64,000 nt of DNA from Eopsaltria australis (GCA_034509425.1 JAVTVJ010000349.1:1488001-1552000); one strand, 5' to 3'. Positions 1 through 15,952 are shown, counted from the first letter of the stretch. Numbers and translations: made by a program. Notes: generated from the letters alone by a model not told the origin.

Positions 1-3000
1 ATTAGATTATGTCTCATGGCATATGAACAATTGCTAAGAAACAGCAGCAGGTCTAAGAGCACTGATTAGCTCGAAGACAGTAAGAAAAAGAATTACTTCT
101 TTTCACCTCTAGTTTGTAGTCTGTAAGTTGAAAGAGAAAGGGAACTAAAATGTTTTGGTGAACCAGGTTCAAAGATCCAAAATGTGTGAATCCAAATATG
201 GAAGAGCTCAACAACAAATTTCCCAGCAATGCATAAAAATACCAATAGGGAAAACCCAAAAGAACCTTAAAGCTCAAAGTACATTTTAAGATATCCGAGG
301 GAATCTAATGTCAAAGAACCTTGCAAACCACAGATAGCTATGTTTTGAACACGGTCTCTTAGGAATGAATGTGGGTTAAAGGTATCTTAAATGCCTGGAG
401 CCTACTTATGAGCAATGTTTATGCTTACTAAACTGACAGAGCAAGGCTATTTCCCTACCTCCTTTATCCCATCCAGTCTCTTATAATATTTTGATTTCAC
501 CAAGTGTATCTTAATGTTCCTGGGGATAAATGAATGCAGAAGGTGTTCAACAAGCAACATCGTATAACATAAGATAAATAAAACATGTTGTAAACTTTGA
601 CCACATTAATTGTGTGCATGTTTTGAGCCTCTAGATCTGAATATTGTTTGAAAGAAATGATAGTTTACTTTCCTCTTAAACATTACTTATTATCTGAAAA
701 CTCATTATGCAGCAGCAATTGTTTTTCATGTACCTTAAAGTACTTTGTGTCTATTTAAAACATATCTATTTTAAAGTTAACTAAGTCTGGATGAATATTT
801 AAATAGAGAATTTGGTTGGAATTTGGTTTTTGTTTCCCTGAAATGACAAATCAAGCTTTTCCATAGGAGAAGGGGAAATAATATTTGCTGCTGCTTGCAT
901 TTCTCCAATGTAATAAAAGTACTCTGGAGAGTAAAGAAAGGCAATGTTTTGGTTTTTTTTTTCTTTTCTGAGAGGCAAGTATAAACATCAGAAGGAGCTA
1001 TTGTTCTTGTCAGGAGAATGACAACTGTGAATAATAATCTGAACTAAAACATGTGAAAATGCACATTATTCAAAATCGTTTTCAGTCTACTGAAAGACAT
1101 GTTATGAGTGGGATTGATGGAAAGGCAGAGGGTTTATTTTCAATACAGCCAGAGACCCAACTGATTCAGTGATGACAAGTTCTTTGAAAAGGGTTTCATC
1201 GTTTTCAGCATAATAATGGCATTCATTCTAATATCATAAAGCAAACAAAAAGTTATTGAAATCTTAACCTTTTGATTCTATCCTCCTGCCATGCTTCTAC
1301 TGTATTAATTTCAGGAAGTAGGGAGAGGATTTTCAGTGATTTTAAAACAATCTGATGGATATTTGGATTCATTTTGGGGGAGAAATGGCAAGTCAGATTT
1401 GGCTAGAGTAATGAGAACATAATCAATATTATTTTGAGGTCAATATCACAGTTTATTTTTATGTGAGATTGTAAACCAGTAGATTGTTTAAATAAAACCT
1501 GAAATGTATCTAAATAACTGCTTCAGTTCTCCTTAAATATTGTACTGTATATGTGGTAAAGTAAAAATGCAGTCATTTTCCACAATTTCTCCAACACTTA
1601 CAAAACAAATGGCTTTTAGATTTCCGAAACAGTTAACTAACTTTTTAATGTTGGTGTTTTCTTTTATTAAAAATGACTTCTTCCTGTCAAATTCCAGCCT
1701 TCTATATAAACCCACAATATATACTTTGATGGAGCTCAAATAGAAAAATGAGGAAGCAGATTTCTTTCCTGTGGTTAAAATTTACAGAGGGAAGCAAGAA
1801 AGCAAAACACAACACTTCCAGTGCCCACAGATTTGCTCAGTGACTAGGAAGGTAGAGATGTAAAAAAAAAACAACAAACCAAAAACCAAAAAACCAACAA
1901 AACCCCCCCAACCTAATTAAAACCATTCATTGTTAACTAGTGGATGTTAAATGAACCAATAATTTTCTTTGAAATCACCTCTCAAACAAGCTATAAGGCT
2001 TTAAAAAGATGTCCCCTCTTTAAATGGGAAACTGTCAAGCCTAATCAATGGAGAGACTCAGCAATTTGGATGTGGTGAACAGTTTTATCGTACACTGATC
2101 CAGATGCATCCACTCTCCTAAGATGTTTATTTAGATCCATAAGGAGCTTTGGAGTTCTTCGTGTCCCTACCTTTCTCTTTAATGTGACATTTTTGCTATG
2201 TTTCTTGTTGGTTTTTATTATGTTGTATTCAGCACACTTATTTTGTGTCCCTCAGATATTTCAAAAGGTTATGCCCACTGTGTAAAACATATGAAGTACA
2301 CATTAATTGTCCTTAGATCCTTAGATCCAAGCAATTTTCAGAACTTTAGGAAAAAAACCCGAACCCCCAGAAATACATAGTTTTTAGAATAATATTGAAA
2401 CAAATTGAATCATCGTAAGCGTATAGGTTATATCAGTGCATAATTTTTCATGTATACATTAATAAAAACTTTAAAAGTGTTTCTACATGTTCAAAACGCA
2501 TTCTAAACATAAAATCCTTAACTTACTTCATTAGACATAAAAATATTTGTATTCCTTCTGTTCATTCCCCCCACTCTCCTTCTTTCTTTCTTGAGAGGAG
2601 TATTAAGGTATTTCAAATTATAAACTGCAGTTACAAACATGATTTTTAAATACTTTAACTCTCAATTTGCATTTATCACTGCTGGGTAACTGCTTGGGTT
2701 TTTTTCTCTGTTTCCTTAGAAAAAGAAATGAAGAGATCCTAATTCTAGAAAATAGGAGAACATGCCAATAAAAACATGTTTATAGCATTAAAATTTCAGA
2801 TTAATGATTAATATTTTCTTTATCAAAAAGAGAAGCTAATTTTTTTATAATTTTGAGGCATTTATTTAGAAAAATTCTTGGTCTCTTTTTCTGAGGGTTT
2901 TAAGAATGTTATGAAGATTATGACAAGTATAAAATAAATGCAAATCTAGAAACTTACATTACTCTTCAAGAATTTAATGCATTTTCCATGAATTATGGAA

Positions 3001-4089
3001 GAAAAGGGCCAACATTTTCCCTGCCTTTCTGAGTTTTCATATTTAATGGCTCAAGAACAAAGTGATAGAAAAAGCAGACTTTAGAGCTTTTCTAGATTAG
3101 AAACATCCTACAAAAACTTCAAGAAACTAAGAAAATACTTGTTCATGAAGGGTGGGAATGAGCTGGGTGATAGTGAGTGACATTATATGCAGTTCTTCAG
3201 AGCACAATTTTAAGCACTGAGCCTCCTGACTGCCATATAGCAATACCCTGGTGTTTAGGACTCAATAAATGACAGAGACTAAACTGGGAAATCTGCTTTA
3301 TTGAGTTCACTTAGTTCATGACATGGTACTGTCAAATACAGATTTAAAAGTGCAAGAAAACAAACAACAGAACCAGTTAATTATGATGGGGAACAATGTA
3401 TGTCACAAACAATAAATGGAGTCAGATATGTAAATACTGTTTAGGAAAGCTCTCTGTGATGTAGACCATAAGTGTATACAGTTTTTGAAAATCTTCATAA
3501 CCATTGGGCAGCATAAATAAGTCCAAAGGGACACATTTTAGTGTTGCAAGTGGAACAGTTACATTTCAGTCTTTAAAAAAATTGTCATTTAATATAATGT
3601 TTAACAGGAAATTTCAACAGGGTCAGGAATTTTAATGAATTGATTGAGATTAATATTTCCTGGTTGCATGTGTTGACAAATTACCATATCTAATAGCTTA
3701 TTCTCTCATTTGAGAGAAGATAGCAATGTTGAAAATATTCGTTAAGTAAGTTCTGTTGCCTGAAATAATTGTGATTTTATATCTTCTTAGAAAACATATG
3801 TGTCTATGCATTTATTGAACCCATACTGTAAAGGAATAAATTTAGTATCACAATTGTTTTGTATTCCTGGACTTTCTTCCTTAAAAGGTGGGCAAACTAA
3901 AGAGTGGACCTCTTCCCTAGAGTATAAGTTGGTTTTTATGAAAAAAATATTGATAGCGCAAAATTTTGTACCCTAATATCTTTGTTTGGATCTTGAAATA
4001 TTGTCACTTGGCAATGCTTACATTTGTTTGAGGATGTTGATATTAAAATATATTTAATTCTTTCCATCTTTCTGCCCTTTTTCTCCTAG
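1..4089 (+). other. CSMD1: CSMD1 intron, upstream flank (partial)
   Basis: AT-rich sequence without recognisable exon, RNA gene or transposon. All open frames on both strands are short and lack splice context or a known motif. The only structured element is an A/C-only tract at 1862-1913. The missing first half of the Sushi domain (C-P-D-P-G-type start) is not present, so this intron extends beyond the left edge. Confidence 0.8.
1862..1913. repeat. A/C-only simple tract
   Basis: About 52 bases made almost only of A and C, ending in a run of seven C. It is one of at least three such strand-asymmetric tracts in this window (see also 45712-45868 and 56899-56995). Confidence 0.8.
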
Positions 4090-4214
4090 GGTGGGTGCAA
4101 GTGTGCAATTTTCCTGTGAAGACAATTATGTGCTGCAAGGTTCTAAGAGCATCACTTGTCAGAGAGTGACAGATACACTGGCTGCCTGGAGTGACCACAG
4201 ACCAATTTGCAGAG
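4090..4214 (+). CDS. CSMD1: CSMD1 internal exon: C-terminal half of a Sushi/CCP domain
   Basis: CSMD1 is a giant type I membrane protein of alternating CUB and Sushi domains, known as a complement inhibitor and synapse-associated protein. This exon encodes 41 codons in the frame starting at 4091, beginning VGASVQFSC and ending RPIC-R. Sushi landmarks are visible: Cys in FSCEDNY, Cys in ITCQRV, the conserved Trp in AAWSDH and the last Cys in PIC. The acceptor is CTAG at 4086-4089 after a T/C-rich stretch, and the donor GTAACT begins at 4215. The first base completes a codon from the missing upstream exon and the last G is completed by the next exon to give Ala. From memory it matches the second Sushi domain of CSMD1 much better than CSMD3; paralogue choice rests mainly on the next exons. 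The open frame runs on into the intron to 4294, which is not coding. Confidence 0.93.
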
Positions 4215-5342
<1,128 letters not shown>

Positions 5343-8300
5343 TGAAACAGTAGAGTTTTGGGTTTGTCTTAAAAATATTTCATACATATTTGCACAAATG
5401 CATGAACACAAGCCTGTACGTTCATTTAAACACAAAAAGGAACAGAGTAGAGTTGTTATGAAAATACACTGGGCACTAGGGGGAAAAAAAGTAGCATATA
5501 TTAAAATATCCACTCAGAGTGATAGGTTTAATTTAAAATCTTCAAGTTTTAAATATATTTTTAGTGAAATACAAAAAATCATAGTCAAAATTCCACATTG
5601 CTAAATGAGTTAATAGTGAATTCACATGCTGTTACAGTTGATTTTGAGATAATTTATTTTAAGATAATTCATTCTTGCAATATGCTCTAAAAAACCAGTC
5701 TTATTACGTAGCATATGATAATGTTTGTGGTAGCTCAGACATGATCTATTAGTGACACTGGTCTTCCATATAAGTAGCTTATGCATGGATAATACTCTGC
5801 AATGAATTCAAAACCTGTGATTCGTCCAATTAGGTGGCTTAATATTAGAGTGGCATTTTTGAAAATGTGTCCATAAATAGTTTGCTTTCTTCAAAGTTTC
5901 ATTATGAACAAGGCTCCTGTCCCTCCAAATGTCTGATGAAATCATCCTTCCACATGTAGTAGGACGTTTAACATCTACAGAACCTGCAGGGTATCTATAC
6001 TCTGACTGGGGAAGAATCTCTTGCTGAACACCAGATAGCTGATCCCTAAGAGATTATTACCATAACCCTACCAAAAATTGGTTTTTATCTGTAGAATTTA
6101 TCCTCTCTTACTCTATGTCAGTGTTCTAAGTTGCAGATATCTTAAAGATCAAAAATTTGTAGATCTAAGAACTACTTTCACTAAATTTTTGTGTATTCAT
6201 GGCAATGTACAGGATCATGCTAGTGATTTACTCAATTACTATTTCACCATTATTAGGATGAATTTAGTAGAGTAAAGGACAGTTATAGTGAATTTAGGAT
6301 TTCCTCATTTATACATCCCGTGCCATCTAGATTGTACAAATACAGTAACACCTTTCTGAAAGAACTATTTCCCACAGCAGGTGGAAAATTAAAGCAATTT
6401 GTATTCTGCTATCTCCTTCATACAGTGTTACTTTGTACCATCTGTGAATGTGCATGTTTAAATTTAAACTTTTTTATTTTTATTTGCCAGGACAACATCT
6501 TTGATTTTAGGAGGCTATGACATCATTGACAAATAATTCACATGGTTTGGAATTAAAATTATTAAAGTTCTAGTAATGGAATAGACAAATACTGGTTAGG
6601 TTCCCTCTTGCCTTGCAATATACTTGTGTATTTAATTTTTTTCATGACCAAGGATTACGATTTTGGAACACAAAATATAACTAAAGCATTTACACAAGAA
6701 ACTTCTTGTTCCAGTATAAGTATGATATATTAAACTTTCAATGTCTTAAAATCTTGTACTAGACTTCCAGGGTAGCCTTGGTTTTGGAAGTCTTAAATAC
6801 ATTTCAAAAAGAAAGAAAAGAGTTTGTATATTTTAGCAAAATGTGCCAAAGGTACTTATAAATCTACCGGAAAAACCGTGTTATATATAACTGACCCACT
6901 ACAGTATATGTTCATCTTCAATTTGAATTCAAGTACCTTAATTGTAACACAGAGCTCTATATACATACAACTGTTATAAAAAATGCATATATTGTGAAAA
7001 AACAATCACAGTTTAAATTATATATTTGTGATGGTTTTGGTATTCTGTGTATACTTATTGGAACATTATGATTTTCATAACAAATCTGATATTTCTACCT
7101 TTCAAAACATCACGTGACTGAGATGTTAGGGCTGGAACAGAAGACTGTTTCAATACTGAAGATATCTAGAATGGAATTTGATTTGCACATGTGGGTGCTA
7201 CATGTCTGAACTCCAATTATCCTTGATGTACATCTGTCAAATAGTCAGTAGAGTCAAAACAATGCTTCACCTCTTCCACTAGAGGCTGATCAACTAAATC
7301 AACACTGGGCTTTGCTTGCTCTTACTGGATCAGAACCAAAATGGATTTAGACATTTAAAATTTCATCCTATAAGGTTCAGTATATACATGGTGGTGTGGA
7401 AGAAAGTATGCTACTTTAGATGAAGGCTATGTAGCCCAGATTGAATGGGAAGGGTCCCATAATGGCCATATACTAAATGAAATAACATCATTTGGAGTGG
7501 GGTTACATCAGATTTAAGTAAAACTATTGAGGGAAATCTCTTCTATACATCTATTTAAATTAAAATCTCTTTAATACATCTCTTCCTGAAACTGAGCCTT
7601 TTGGTGAAACTGATAAACCCAAATCAAAACAACTTTCTGTATTGAGTTTAGATGTCTCATTTGAGCATTAAATACAAGAAATTTTGGCTCTTGTTTTCTT
7701 CAAACTGGAGGTAGTGATGGAAGATGAATGCATGGGATCAATACTCACCTCATGATGATGCCATGCAGGAAAGTAGTGTATTTCCTGGCTGGCAAGAAAA
7801 GACAACTGAAGGAGCAATCTTGACGCTTCTAGTATTATTTCATGTAGTATTTGCTTTATATTTCTCAAGCAATTTCTAACATTAAGTGCCAAAAAACACC
7901 AAACATTTAAGTTTTTTCTCTGATAAGTTCATTGTCACAAATACAGGCTGGCAGTTATTATTTCTTATTACTTGCCTTGTCTCTGACCTTCCTTTCATGC
8001 TATTTTTGAGCAAAGGAGACTAACTACTGAGACTTACCTGTCTTCAGTATCTCATGTTTGCTTTCAGGATATCAGCTAGATTCACACCACTGAGATTAAG
8101 TTTTAAGGTGTGAATTTTATGAGCCTCATATGGATCTAAGTATGACATATTGAGTTGTAAATGGCAATTTAGGGGGAAAAAAACCTAAGACTTCTGGAAA
8201 GAAACTATAGAAGCATACACATGAAAGAATGCAAAAGCTGAAGAAGGAGACTTAGCAGTATATTTGCTGTGCTATTGTCTTTGATTTTACAATATGTCCA

Positions 8301-11300
8301 TAATTCAGATAGTTGGAATGTATTAGATGGCAATGTAGTGCTCAAGGCAAACAAAAGTTTCAGTGTCCAAAAAAAGTGTCAACAAAAAACTAACAAACAA
8401 ACCAAAAATCAAAACCTTCAAAGTGATGAAAATGATTTTGTTAAATACTGAGAGGTATGCCATTTTAAAATTTGTAATGCTTCTGTTTCCTCATGTTCTA
8501 ATACCAGATTGAGGACCCTTTCAAAAGAAAGCAATATGTAGTATTTTCACTGTGATATGTTTCTTCTGTATCTGCTTGGGTCAGAATTATATAAATCCAT
8601 TATTGTGACTCTTTAGTTGAATACTTATTGCACCAAAAGTATTTGCCTTTCTCATAGATACATTTTTCCAGACTGTATATCTGAAAAATTCTTCATTATT
8701 TTGGCCTACATCTTGCAAAACAAAACCAGGCTATTTCTTTTTGAACTTTTTATTTTATAGCTAAAACAATCCCCTACTCAAAAAATACACCTCCTCCCCC
8801 TCAAAACTGTTTAACACATAAATGCCTTTTAGTTTTCCGGTTACCAGAGATAGTCTTTCAAGATTAAAAAGTAGGGAAAAAAACCTATAAACTTCACTTT
8901 CATCATTGGCATTTATCGTTATCCAGCCACTGCCATATACATGCTTCACTTTTGCTGAGTGTTGGGATGTTGCCTCCAGCATTTTTCTTATAGAAATTTA
9001 TTAGCTGCTCATGCACTTAGAATTCCTCTACCATTTCCTTCCTTCCTTCCTTATGATTATTCCTTTCATGTTGGTCTCAGTTTCTTCTTTTTGCTGTTTT
9101 GATCTCCACCAATATATTTTTTCTGGTTTAGCATTAACCTTTCATTTTATACACTTTCAGAAAGCAAAAGATTTGTTTACAAAATTCAAATATAGAATCC
9201 TAATGATTTTCATCATTTAAATGGGCCTTAAAAACTGATAAAAGAATGATCAGCTGAAATGTTAACTTTTAGTTTTAATCAGAAGAAAGCAATAGGTTTT
9301 TATTCATAGTTTCTTAATGTAATTAGAATACTAGTCAGCATAACAATGTACCAGCTGGTGTTGTGACGTATTATTACACACACAAAAAAAAATCTACACT
9401 CAATTTCTTCATAGTAAAAGGGATTCAGACAACTTAATTAAACAGATAATTAGTTAGTCTTCCTGAGCCATAGCTCATATACATTAAATATACCTAAATA
9501 CGAGACACTTTCTTTCCACATAGTATAGGATCCAAATCAATGTATTTGTTATTTCTCCTGCACATACATACACATAAACATTGGAATGTTTTACTTGCAC
9601 AATACAAATATATAAATAGAGCAACATAAAATCATTACTGGTATCTCATTTAATTCAGGCTTGGTTTTTTTTTTTGTTTTTTTTCTGACAGGAACTACTC
9701 CTTACAGAGCCTGCATCATTTTGACACTGTGTTAAAAAAATACTATACTTAAATTTCCGCTTATTTTTCTTATCTTGTTTGTTCTACAAGTTATTTGTAA
9801 TTCTTTTGCTAAGAGCTACTAGGTTTATTCAGTATTAAATTGCCATATTTGTAAATCAAAAGTATCAAGATTTGTATGTAGATATTTTCCACATTTTTCT
9901 TGGAGCATCTGCAACTATTGATAGTGTATCACACCTGAAAAATGTCCTCTAATTTTTTGTGTTTATTCTTTTTTTCCTGGGTAATATTTTCATTTTTCAC
10001 GTATTCTGCATAAAATATCTTTGTACAGACACTGTGCAGGTTGATGGAGTTAGTAATGAGAATGCCATAAACCCACATTTACTGCACAAGGAAACAAGTG
10101 CTACAGAATATTTTAGGCTCCTATAGTTCTTTGTTACCTCACAGAGCACGTTCATTTGCATTGCCTTGGAACATGAGTGGACAGTGTTCTTTCTATATGT
10201 TTCTCACCATTTATCTTCTCTTGTAGATCATTTCTTGGGTACCTTTTCTACTGGGAAAATGTCAGCTGATAACTTCTAGGCAAATAATATGAAAATCTGA
10301 GAAATTCACAGTCTTCATAGTGAACTGTGTGTATATACATAAGGAAAAAAATCAACTTGTTCTAAAAATATAAGTATTTTCTGATAATTATTACTATCTA
10401 TCCCTGTCACTTTGCTTTAGCACTACTATAGATTTGGTGTTCATATCACGGTAAATAGAAACCTGCAAGTATTTTTATAATAAATTTTTTAGGACTTCAT
10501 TTAATAACCTCACTTTCATGTGATACTAAACAGAAGCCTCATGTTTCTAAGTAAAGAACTATTGTGCAGAGTAATAAATGGAGGACTAAATCATTAGTAA
10601 GATGTGCAAATCACAGATTTCGGGAAGATGGTGTTAAAGGGGGAGGATAGATGTAATTATATTTATTGGAATTTTTACTTAGTCTTGAAATATAACAGGG
10701 TTTGTAGTAAGTTATGATAGAATGAAAAGGTTTTCTAAGTGTCATGTGGCAAATTAACCTCACTGGGGCTGATTTGATAGCTGAGATATTATGGGAAAAA
10801 CAAACTGCAAGGATACCTCCATAATTTAAAGCATTTAAGTGCACTGCCTAAATTAATTTTACTTCCTTGGGGTTTTTCTGTCTTTAAAGTAAACACTTCA
10901 AAAGGTATTGTAGCCCATTTAAGATGAAACTTTCCTCCTGGCTTTCATTAAGTAAAGAAAAGCTGGAATGTTCAATACTTAATGTGATGTGGACAATGAA
11001 CTCATACATGTAAAATTTATATATATATGTTTTCAATATTAAAGGGTGCTAATATCTAACAAAGTAATGTTTTAAAATTTTGGAAATGTGAATTAAAAAT
11101 TTTGGTTGGAGCTGTTTAGGAACCACAAAATGGCACACAAATGTGATGCTATTTTAAAGTAAACAGAGACAAAAAGTTCAGTCCTAAAGTGTGATCTCAG
11201 CAAGAATCAAGGCAGGCATTAATATACCTGCTGTATATTGTGAAAGGATTAACATAGATTAGCATGCTGATTTGTCAGCTACTTGATCCAAGAAAGACGT

Positions 11301-11836
11301 GGATAGACTTGAAGTATGTTAGAAATAAAGCAATATTTCAGCACTTAGTGAATTTATAAAAATAGTTAAGACACACCACCACAACCAAACCCAAGATCCT
11401 GGTCCTTCCTATTCTCAGCTTCAGTTGGCCTGCTTTAGTATTTGAACATTGATTTAATCTACAGTACAGGTAACAGACTCTTTACACAATCCTTTAAACA
11501 TAGTTTTCAATTTAGCAGGTAATATCTAAAACCCCTTGGGTTTATGAGCCTTAGGGTCTATATAAGTCAGTCACATGTCTATGTATGAGTCATTTTTTAA
11601 AGAATTCTAACTTGTTTAATAATTAATTTGTGCAACAGTATGCAGATCAAATGTTTACCTACCCTTTTAAAACATGCCCCTATATGTTTCTAAAAATGTC
11701 ACCCATTAGGTTAAAAGTGAGAATAAGCTTTACATATCAGATCTACAAGTGCTTAATGCTAATTTACTGGACGTGTTATACTAGAAAACAACAAGTCCTT
11801 GTTTATCACGTCTTCGGTCATTACTCTGCCTCTATG

Positions 11837-11840
<4 letters not shown>

Positions 11841-11869
<29 letters not shown>
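11841..11869. repeat. Poly(T) tract, 29 bases
   Basis: An uninterrupted run of 29 T. It could be the A-tail of something inserted on the minus strand, but no element body is recognisable to its left, so it is recorded only as a homopolymer. Confidence 0.85.
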
Positions 11870-11871
<2 letters not shown>

Positions 11872-12566
11872 ATTAATGCTCTGTTTTCAGCAGCAAGTAA
11901 CTTGTTTAGAGATTTTTTTTTCCTCATTCTTTATATTTTCCAGTATTGTTATGAGATAGAACTTGCAGTGAAAATGCTGAGTTTGATTACTGGTCTCATC
12001 TCTGTATCCAGGGGAAGAATGGCTTAGACAGAGCTTTTCAGGTTGGCCAGACCTTTTTCATGCAGCAATTATCTCAGCATTTTACTCTTCATTTATTTAA
12101 TAACGGTTATCACTGTTTCAGGCTCACTGGAAAGGTAAGAAGTGAAGGGCTTGCAGCATAATTCAGGTGTTCTGTAGAGACCAGAGAAGAGTGCTGGCTG
12201 GAGGGCAGAGAACCTTGCAGTTTTCTGTGCTGTCACACTGCCTTCATGATGGATTTGAGTAGTATAAACCAGAGTTCCTGAGACAGTGTTTAATCTAATG
12301 GCACAGGAAGAACAATTTCACAAAGCCAGAGGAGAGTACATTCATATTATAAATGCAAATAAAGCAAAAGACCTAATGCAGGTTTGCTTCCTATTCTTGC
12401 TAAGATTTTTTTTTTTTTTTGCCAGATAAATATGTTGCATATATGTTTTTTTTCTTAAGAGATTAATACCTTAAACGGAATAGTTTATCCCTCTGCATCA
12501 TTTTTTATTACAGGCCTTGCTATTTTATTTTCCTGTTTCTAGGAGAAAGTAGCTATTTTCACAAAG

Positions 12567-13108
12567 TCACAGAATCACTGAATATTCTGATTTGGAAGGA
12601 ATCCCCAAGGATCCAACTCCTGTCCCTGCACAGCACCATTTCCAAGAGTCACACCATGTGCCTGAGAGCATTGCCCAAACACTTCTTGAACTCTGTCAGG
12701 ATTGATGCTGTGGCCACTTCCCTGGGGAACCTGTTCCAGTGCCCAATCACCCTTTGAGTGAAGAACCTTTTCCTGATACTCAACTTAAACCTCCCCTGAC
12801 ACAGATTCAGGCCATTCCCTCAGGTCCTGTCTCAGAGAAGAGATCAGGGTCTGCCCCTCCTCTTCTTCTCACAAGGAAGTTGTGACTGCAATGAGCTCTC
12901 CCCTCAGTCTCCTCCAGGATGAACAGAGCAAGTGACCTCAGACACACCTCATACAGCTTCCCCTCAAGGCCCATCACCATCTTGTCCTTTGGACATTCTC
13001 TAATAGTTTAATATCTTTTTTATATTATGGTGTCCAAAACTGCACATGGTGTTCAAGGTGAGGCCTCATCAGAGCAGAGCAGAGTGGAATAATTGGGCAG
13101 TAGAATCT
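12567..13108 (-). mobile_element. CR1 LINE, 3' end fragment (minus strand)
   Basis: Reads on the + strand as the reverse complement of a CR1 3' end, starting TCACAGAATCACTGAAT followed by the usual TTGGAAGGAATC-type segment, then the well known blocks that read GGAACCTGTTCCAGTGCCC and GAAGAACCTTTTCCTGAT. It covers roughly the last 540 bases of the element: the end of the reverse-transcriptase frame and the 3' UTR. It is 5'-truncated, as most CR1 copies are, and has no intact frame. CR1 elements insert by target-primed reverse transcription and dominate avian LINE content. Confidence 0.92.
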
Positions 13109-13623
13109 CCATTTCCAAATTTTAAAATGTGATGACCCTGTGTGAATTTTATACATTAGACATGGTCTGAGTCAGAATAAACTGGTGTTATTGCAGAAGC
13201 TGTGGCTTCACATAGATCAGGAGGAACTTAGTCCAGTTCTCTGTGGAAACAATAAGAGATTATTGATCACACTCTTGGAAATAAATTTTAAAAAATAGCA
13301 AGTATCAGTAGGAAATCTTATTGTGATTCAATGTTAATTGTGTTTCTTGTTTTCTGCCTGTTTATTGTTTGAAGAGAAAACTGGTTGTTGTATTTATGAT
13401 ATTTGGTTAAATGAAAGGTAGTGCTATTTGCCATATGGTTGAATTACAGTAATTAATAGGTAAAACCAAATAGATGTTCAAAAAAATTCTAACACTTCTT
13501 GGCATTTTTTTCCCTCAATGTTGCATGTATTTCAAGGAGACGTGTACTGTTTCCACTTGAGTGTATACTGGTATCTACTGTTGTTTTTATACATAAATAC
13601 AATTTGGCAAATGCTAATTATTC

Positions 13624-14015
13624 AAAGAATTGTGGAATTGTTTAAGTTGGAAAAGACCTTTATGGTTCTTGAGTCCAACTGTTAGCCCAGCACTGCCAAG
13701 CCTACCCCTAAACCACGTCTCTAAGCACCACATCTACATGTCTTTAAATGTCCTCAGGAGTGTTAATTCAACCATATCTCTGGGCAGCCTGGTCAAATGC
13801 TTGGCCACCGTATCAGCTAAGAAATTTTTCCTAATATTCAATCTAAGTCTCACCTGGCACAGCTTGAGGCCTTTTTTTCTTGTCCTATTGCTTGTTACCT
13901 GGGAGATCAACTCCCACCTGGCCACAACTTCCTTTCAAGCAGTTGTAGAGAGTCTCCTCTGAGCCTCTTTTTATCCAGACTAAACAACTCCAGCTCCGTC
14001 AGCCATTCCTCATTA
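13624..14015 (-). mobile_element. CR1 LINE, 3' end fragment (minus strand), second copy
   Basis: Starts AAGAATTGTGGAATTGTTTAA, a diverged CR1 3' tail, then TTGGAAAAGACCTTTATGG and the block around CTGGGCAGCCTGGTC. It ends near CAGCCATTCCTCATT. About 390 bases, clearly a different CR1 subfamily from its neighbour at 12567-13108, from which it is separated by about 500 bases. A 110-codon + strand frame and a 63-codon minus frame inside it are by-products, not genes. Confidence 0.9.
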
Positions 14016-14722
14016 GATGCTGATGCATTTAATGACAAATAATAACCTTTGTGCGTGACAAAATTTCTTGAAATTTACTGCAGGTTTCTTTTATAGAAAA
14101 GCTATATGTAATGGAGAAATCAAAAATGCTATATGAAATTTCACACCTCTTCAAATTATCATCTCAAAAAATCTGACTTTGTTGAGAGAAAATTTTTCCT
14201 ATAATAAATCTCAATTTGTTAAAGATCATAGACTGAATTGCTTCTTTTTTAGTAATTGGACTCTTTTTTTTCCACTTTCCATTTAATAGACTCTACTGGT
14301 TTAAAAGATAAACAAGGTCGGTTTTTTTTAAAACATTTTTGAGTATTTTTTAATAATTGTAGTTGTATCATGTAGCCTAAAACTCATGTGTTTCCCAGCT
14401 TATTCTAACAGTCTCTGGGTGCTCATATTCACAGACTTTAATTAGTGTTTAAATCACAAAAGAATATACTGATTTGGTCTTTAGAGATGTAGGGCATCCT
14501 CTTCTTCATTACCGGTTGTAAATTTTAAAAGGGGTTAATGTATGGAGCTGTTCCCACATTAGTGCTCTCAAAGGCCTTCTCTTTGCACTTTTCATCATGT
14601 CTTAGAGCTACAGTAACACCCGTGTTATATTAATGGAAGCAGACACAGCAAGATCTGTGGAGTAATTCCAGTGATGCACATATGAGGGAACCACTGGACA
14701 AGCTCCTACCTTAGGAAGGGGG

Positions 14723-14745
14723 CATGGTGAAGAAGCTTCACCATG
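14723..14745. repeat. 10-bp inverted repeat next to a local duplication
   Basis: CATGGTGAAG and CTTCACCATG face each other across three bases. The left part (GAAGGGGGCATG) is repeated 30 bases later with small changes, so this is a small hairpin plus an imperfect direct repeat. No transposon ends are recognised. Confidence 0.75.
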
Positions 14746-15952
14746 AAGGGGGCATGTTGAAAAGCTGATATCTTCTCCGGGACATGGAAAGGCATTTAAT
14801 TTCTTTCAATTGTCTTGCTGAGAAAAGGGAAAATAGAGCCTAAATCATCACTGGCAGATTACTGTGTAAAAATTAAAATTACAGTGAGGGTCATCATGCC
14901 TTTTGAGATTTTCATGCCTTTCAGAAAAAGGAAGTGCCTGTTATGATGATTTTATTTTTCCTTTCAAGAAGGCAGGTAAGAAGACAGATTTCACAGCATG
15001 GTTTTCCTATTCATCCTTATCAGTGGTAACTTTCCACATTACAACAAAAGGAAATATTTTTAACCTAGTGAAGAGTTTGGTAATTTAAATGAGTTATAAC
15101 TGGAACATAATTTACTTATTGATATTTCTGAAATATGTATAAGCAAAGACCTGAGCACCATGGTAAAGTATTCAGGATTGAAGTGAGGCATAAACAGAGG
15201 CGTCACTGCAAGAATGAGATGTAGGTCACTCTAGTTGCTATGAAAGTTTAAAATGGAAGCCAGCTCATTAGAGAAACTCACCTTTCTGTCTGAGGAGGAA
15301 AACTTCTTAGGAGGAGTTCATTCATCACTAAGCAGTTCTCATTTTAAATTTGGTATTGAAATGAGTGGAAGACAATTACAGATCATGTAAAATGTGAAGT
15401 TTGAAGTTGTGGAAATAAGAAATATGTATTTTCTCTGTATTCCAAAACTGTTTCTTCTCTTATGGCTGTTTTTTGCAAAGCAGAAGACCTCTCTTTTCAT
15501 GGAGTTCACAGACTGTGCTGGAGAGTTTTGTTCATGCAGATTTTAGCCTCTCTGCAGATGTCGTTCATCTAAGCAGCATTCTCCATAGTTATTTATTAGC
15601 ATAAGTACCTGGCAACAAAGTACAAGTGAAGAAGATAACAAAATCTAATTTATTTATTCCATCAAAATCAAGAAGTTTCTAGAAGGAAAATCCATGGATT
15701 TTAAGTAAAGATGAGAAACACATTGTCTGTTTAACACCTTTCTTAACTTCACATGTGTATCTTGCAGAAACTTGCATCTGCAGAGCATGAGCACAGAATC
15801 TCAGCAGGTGGGAAGATGAAAGGGAGATAAGACAAGATCCAAGTAATGCTTCCAGTTGTCCTAAGAGAATAAATTAGGCTATGTTTACATTAGCATTAAT
15901 AGTACAGTGCACCACTAGCAGCTTTATACTGCAAAACAAGTAGTCTAAGGTC

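Noticed and set aside
13630..13962. 110-codon + strand frame as a gene
   Set aside because: It is antisense to a CR1 3' end fragment.
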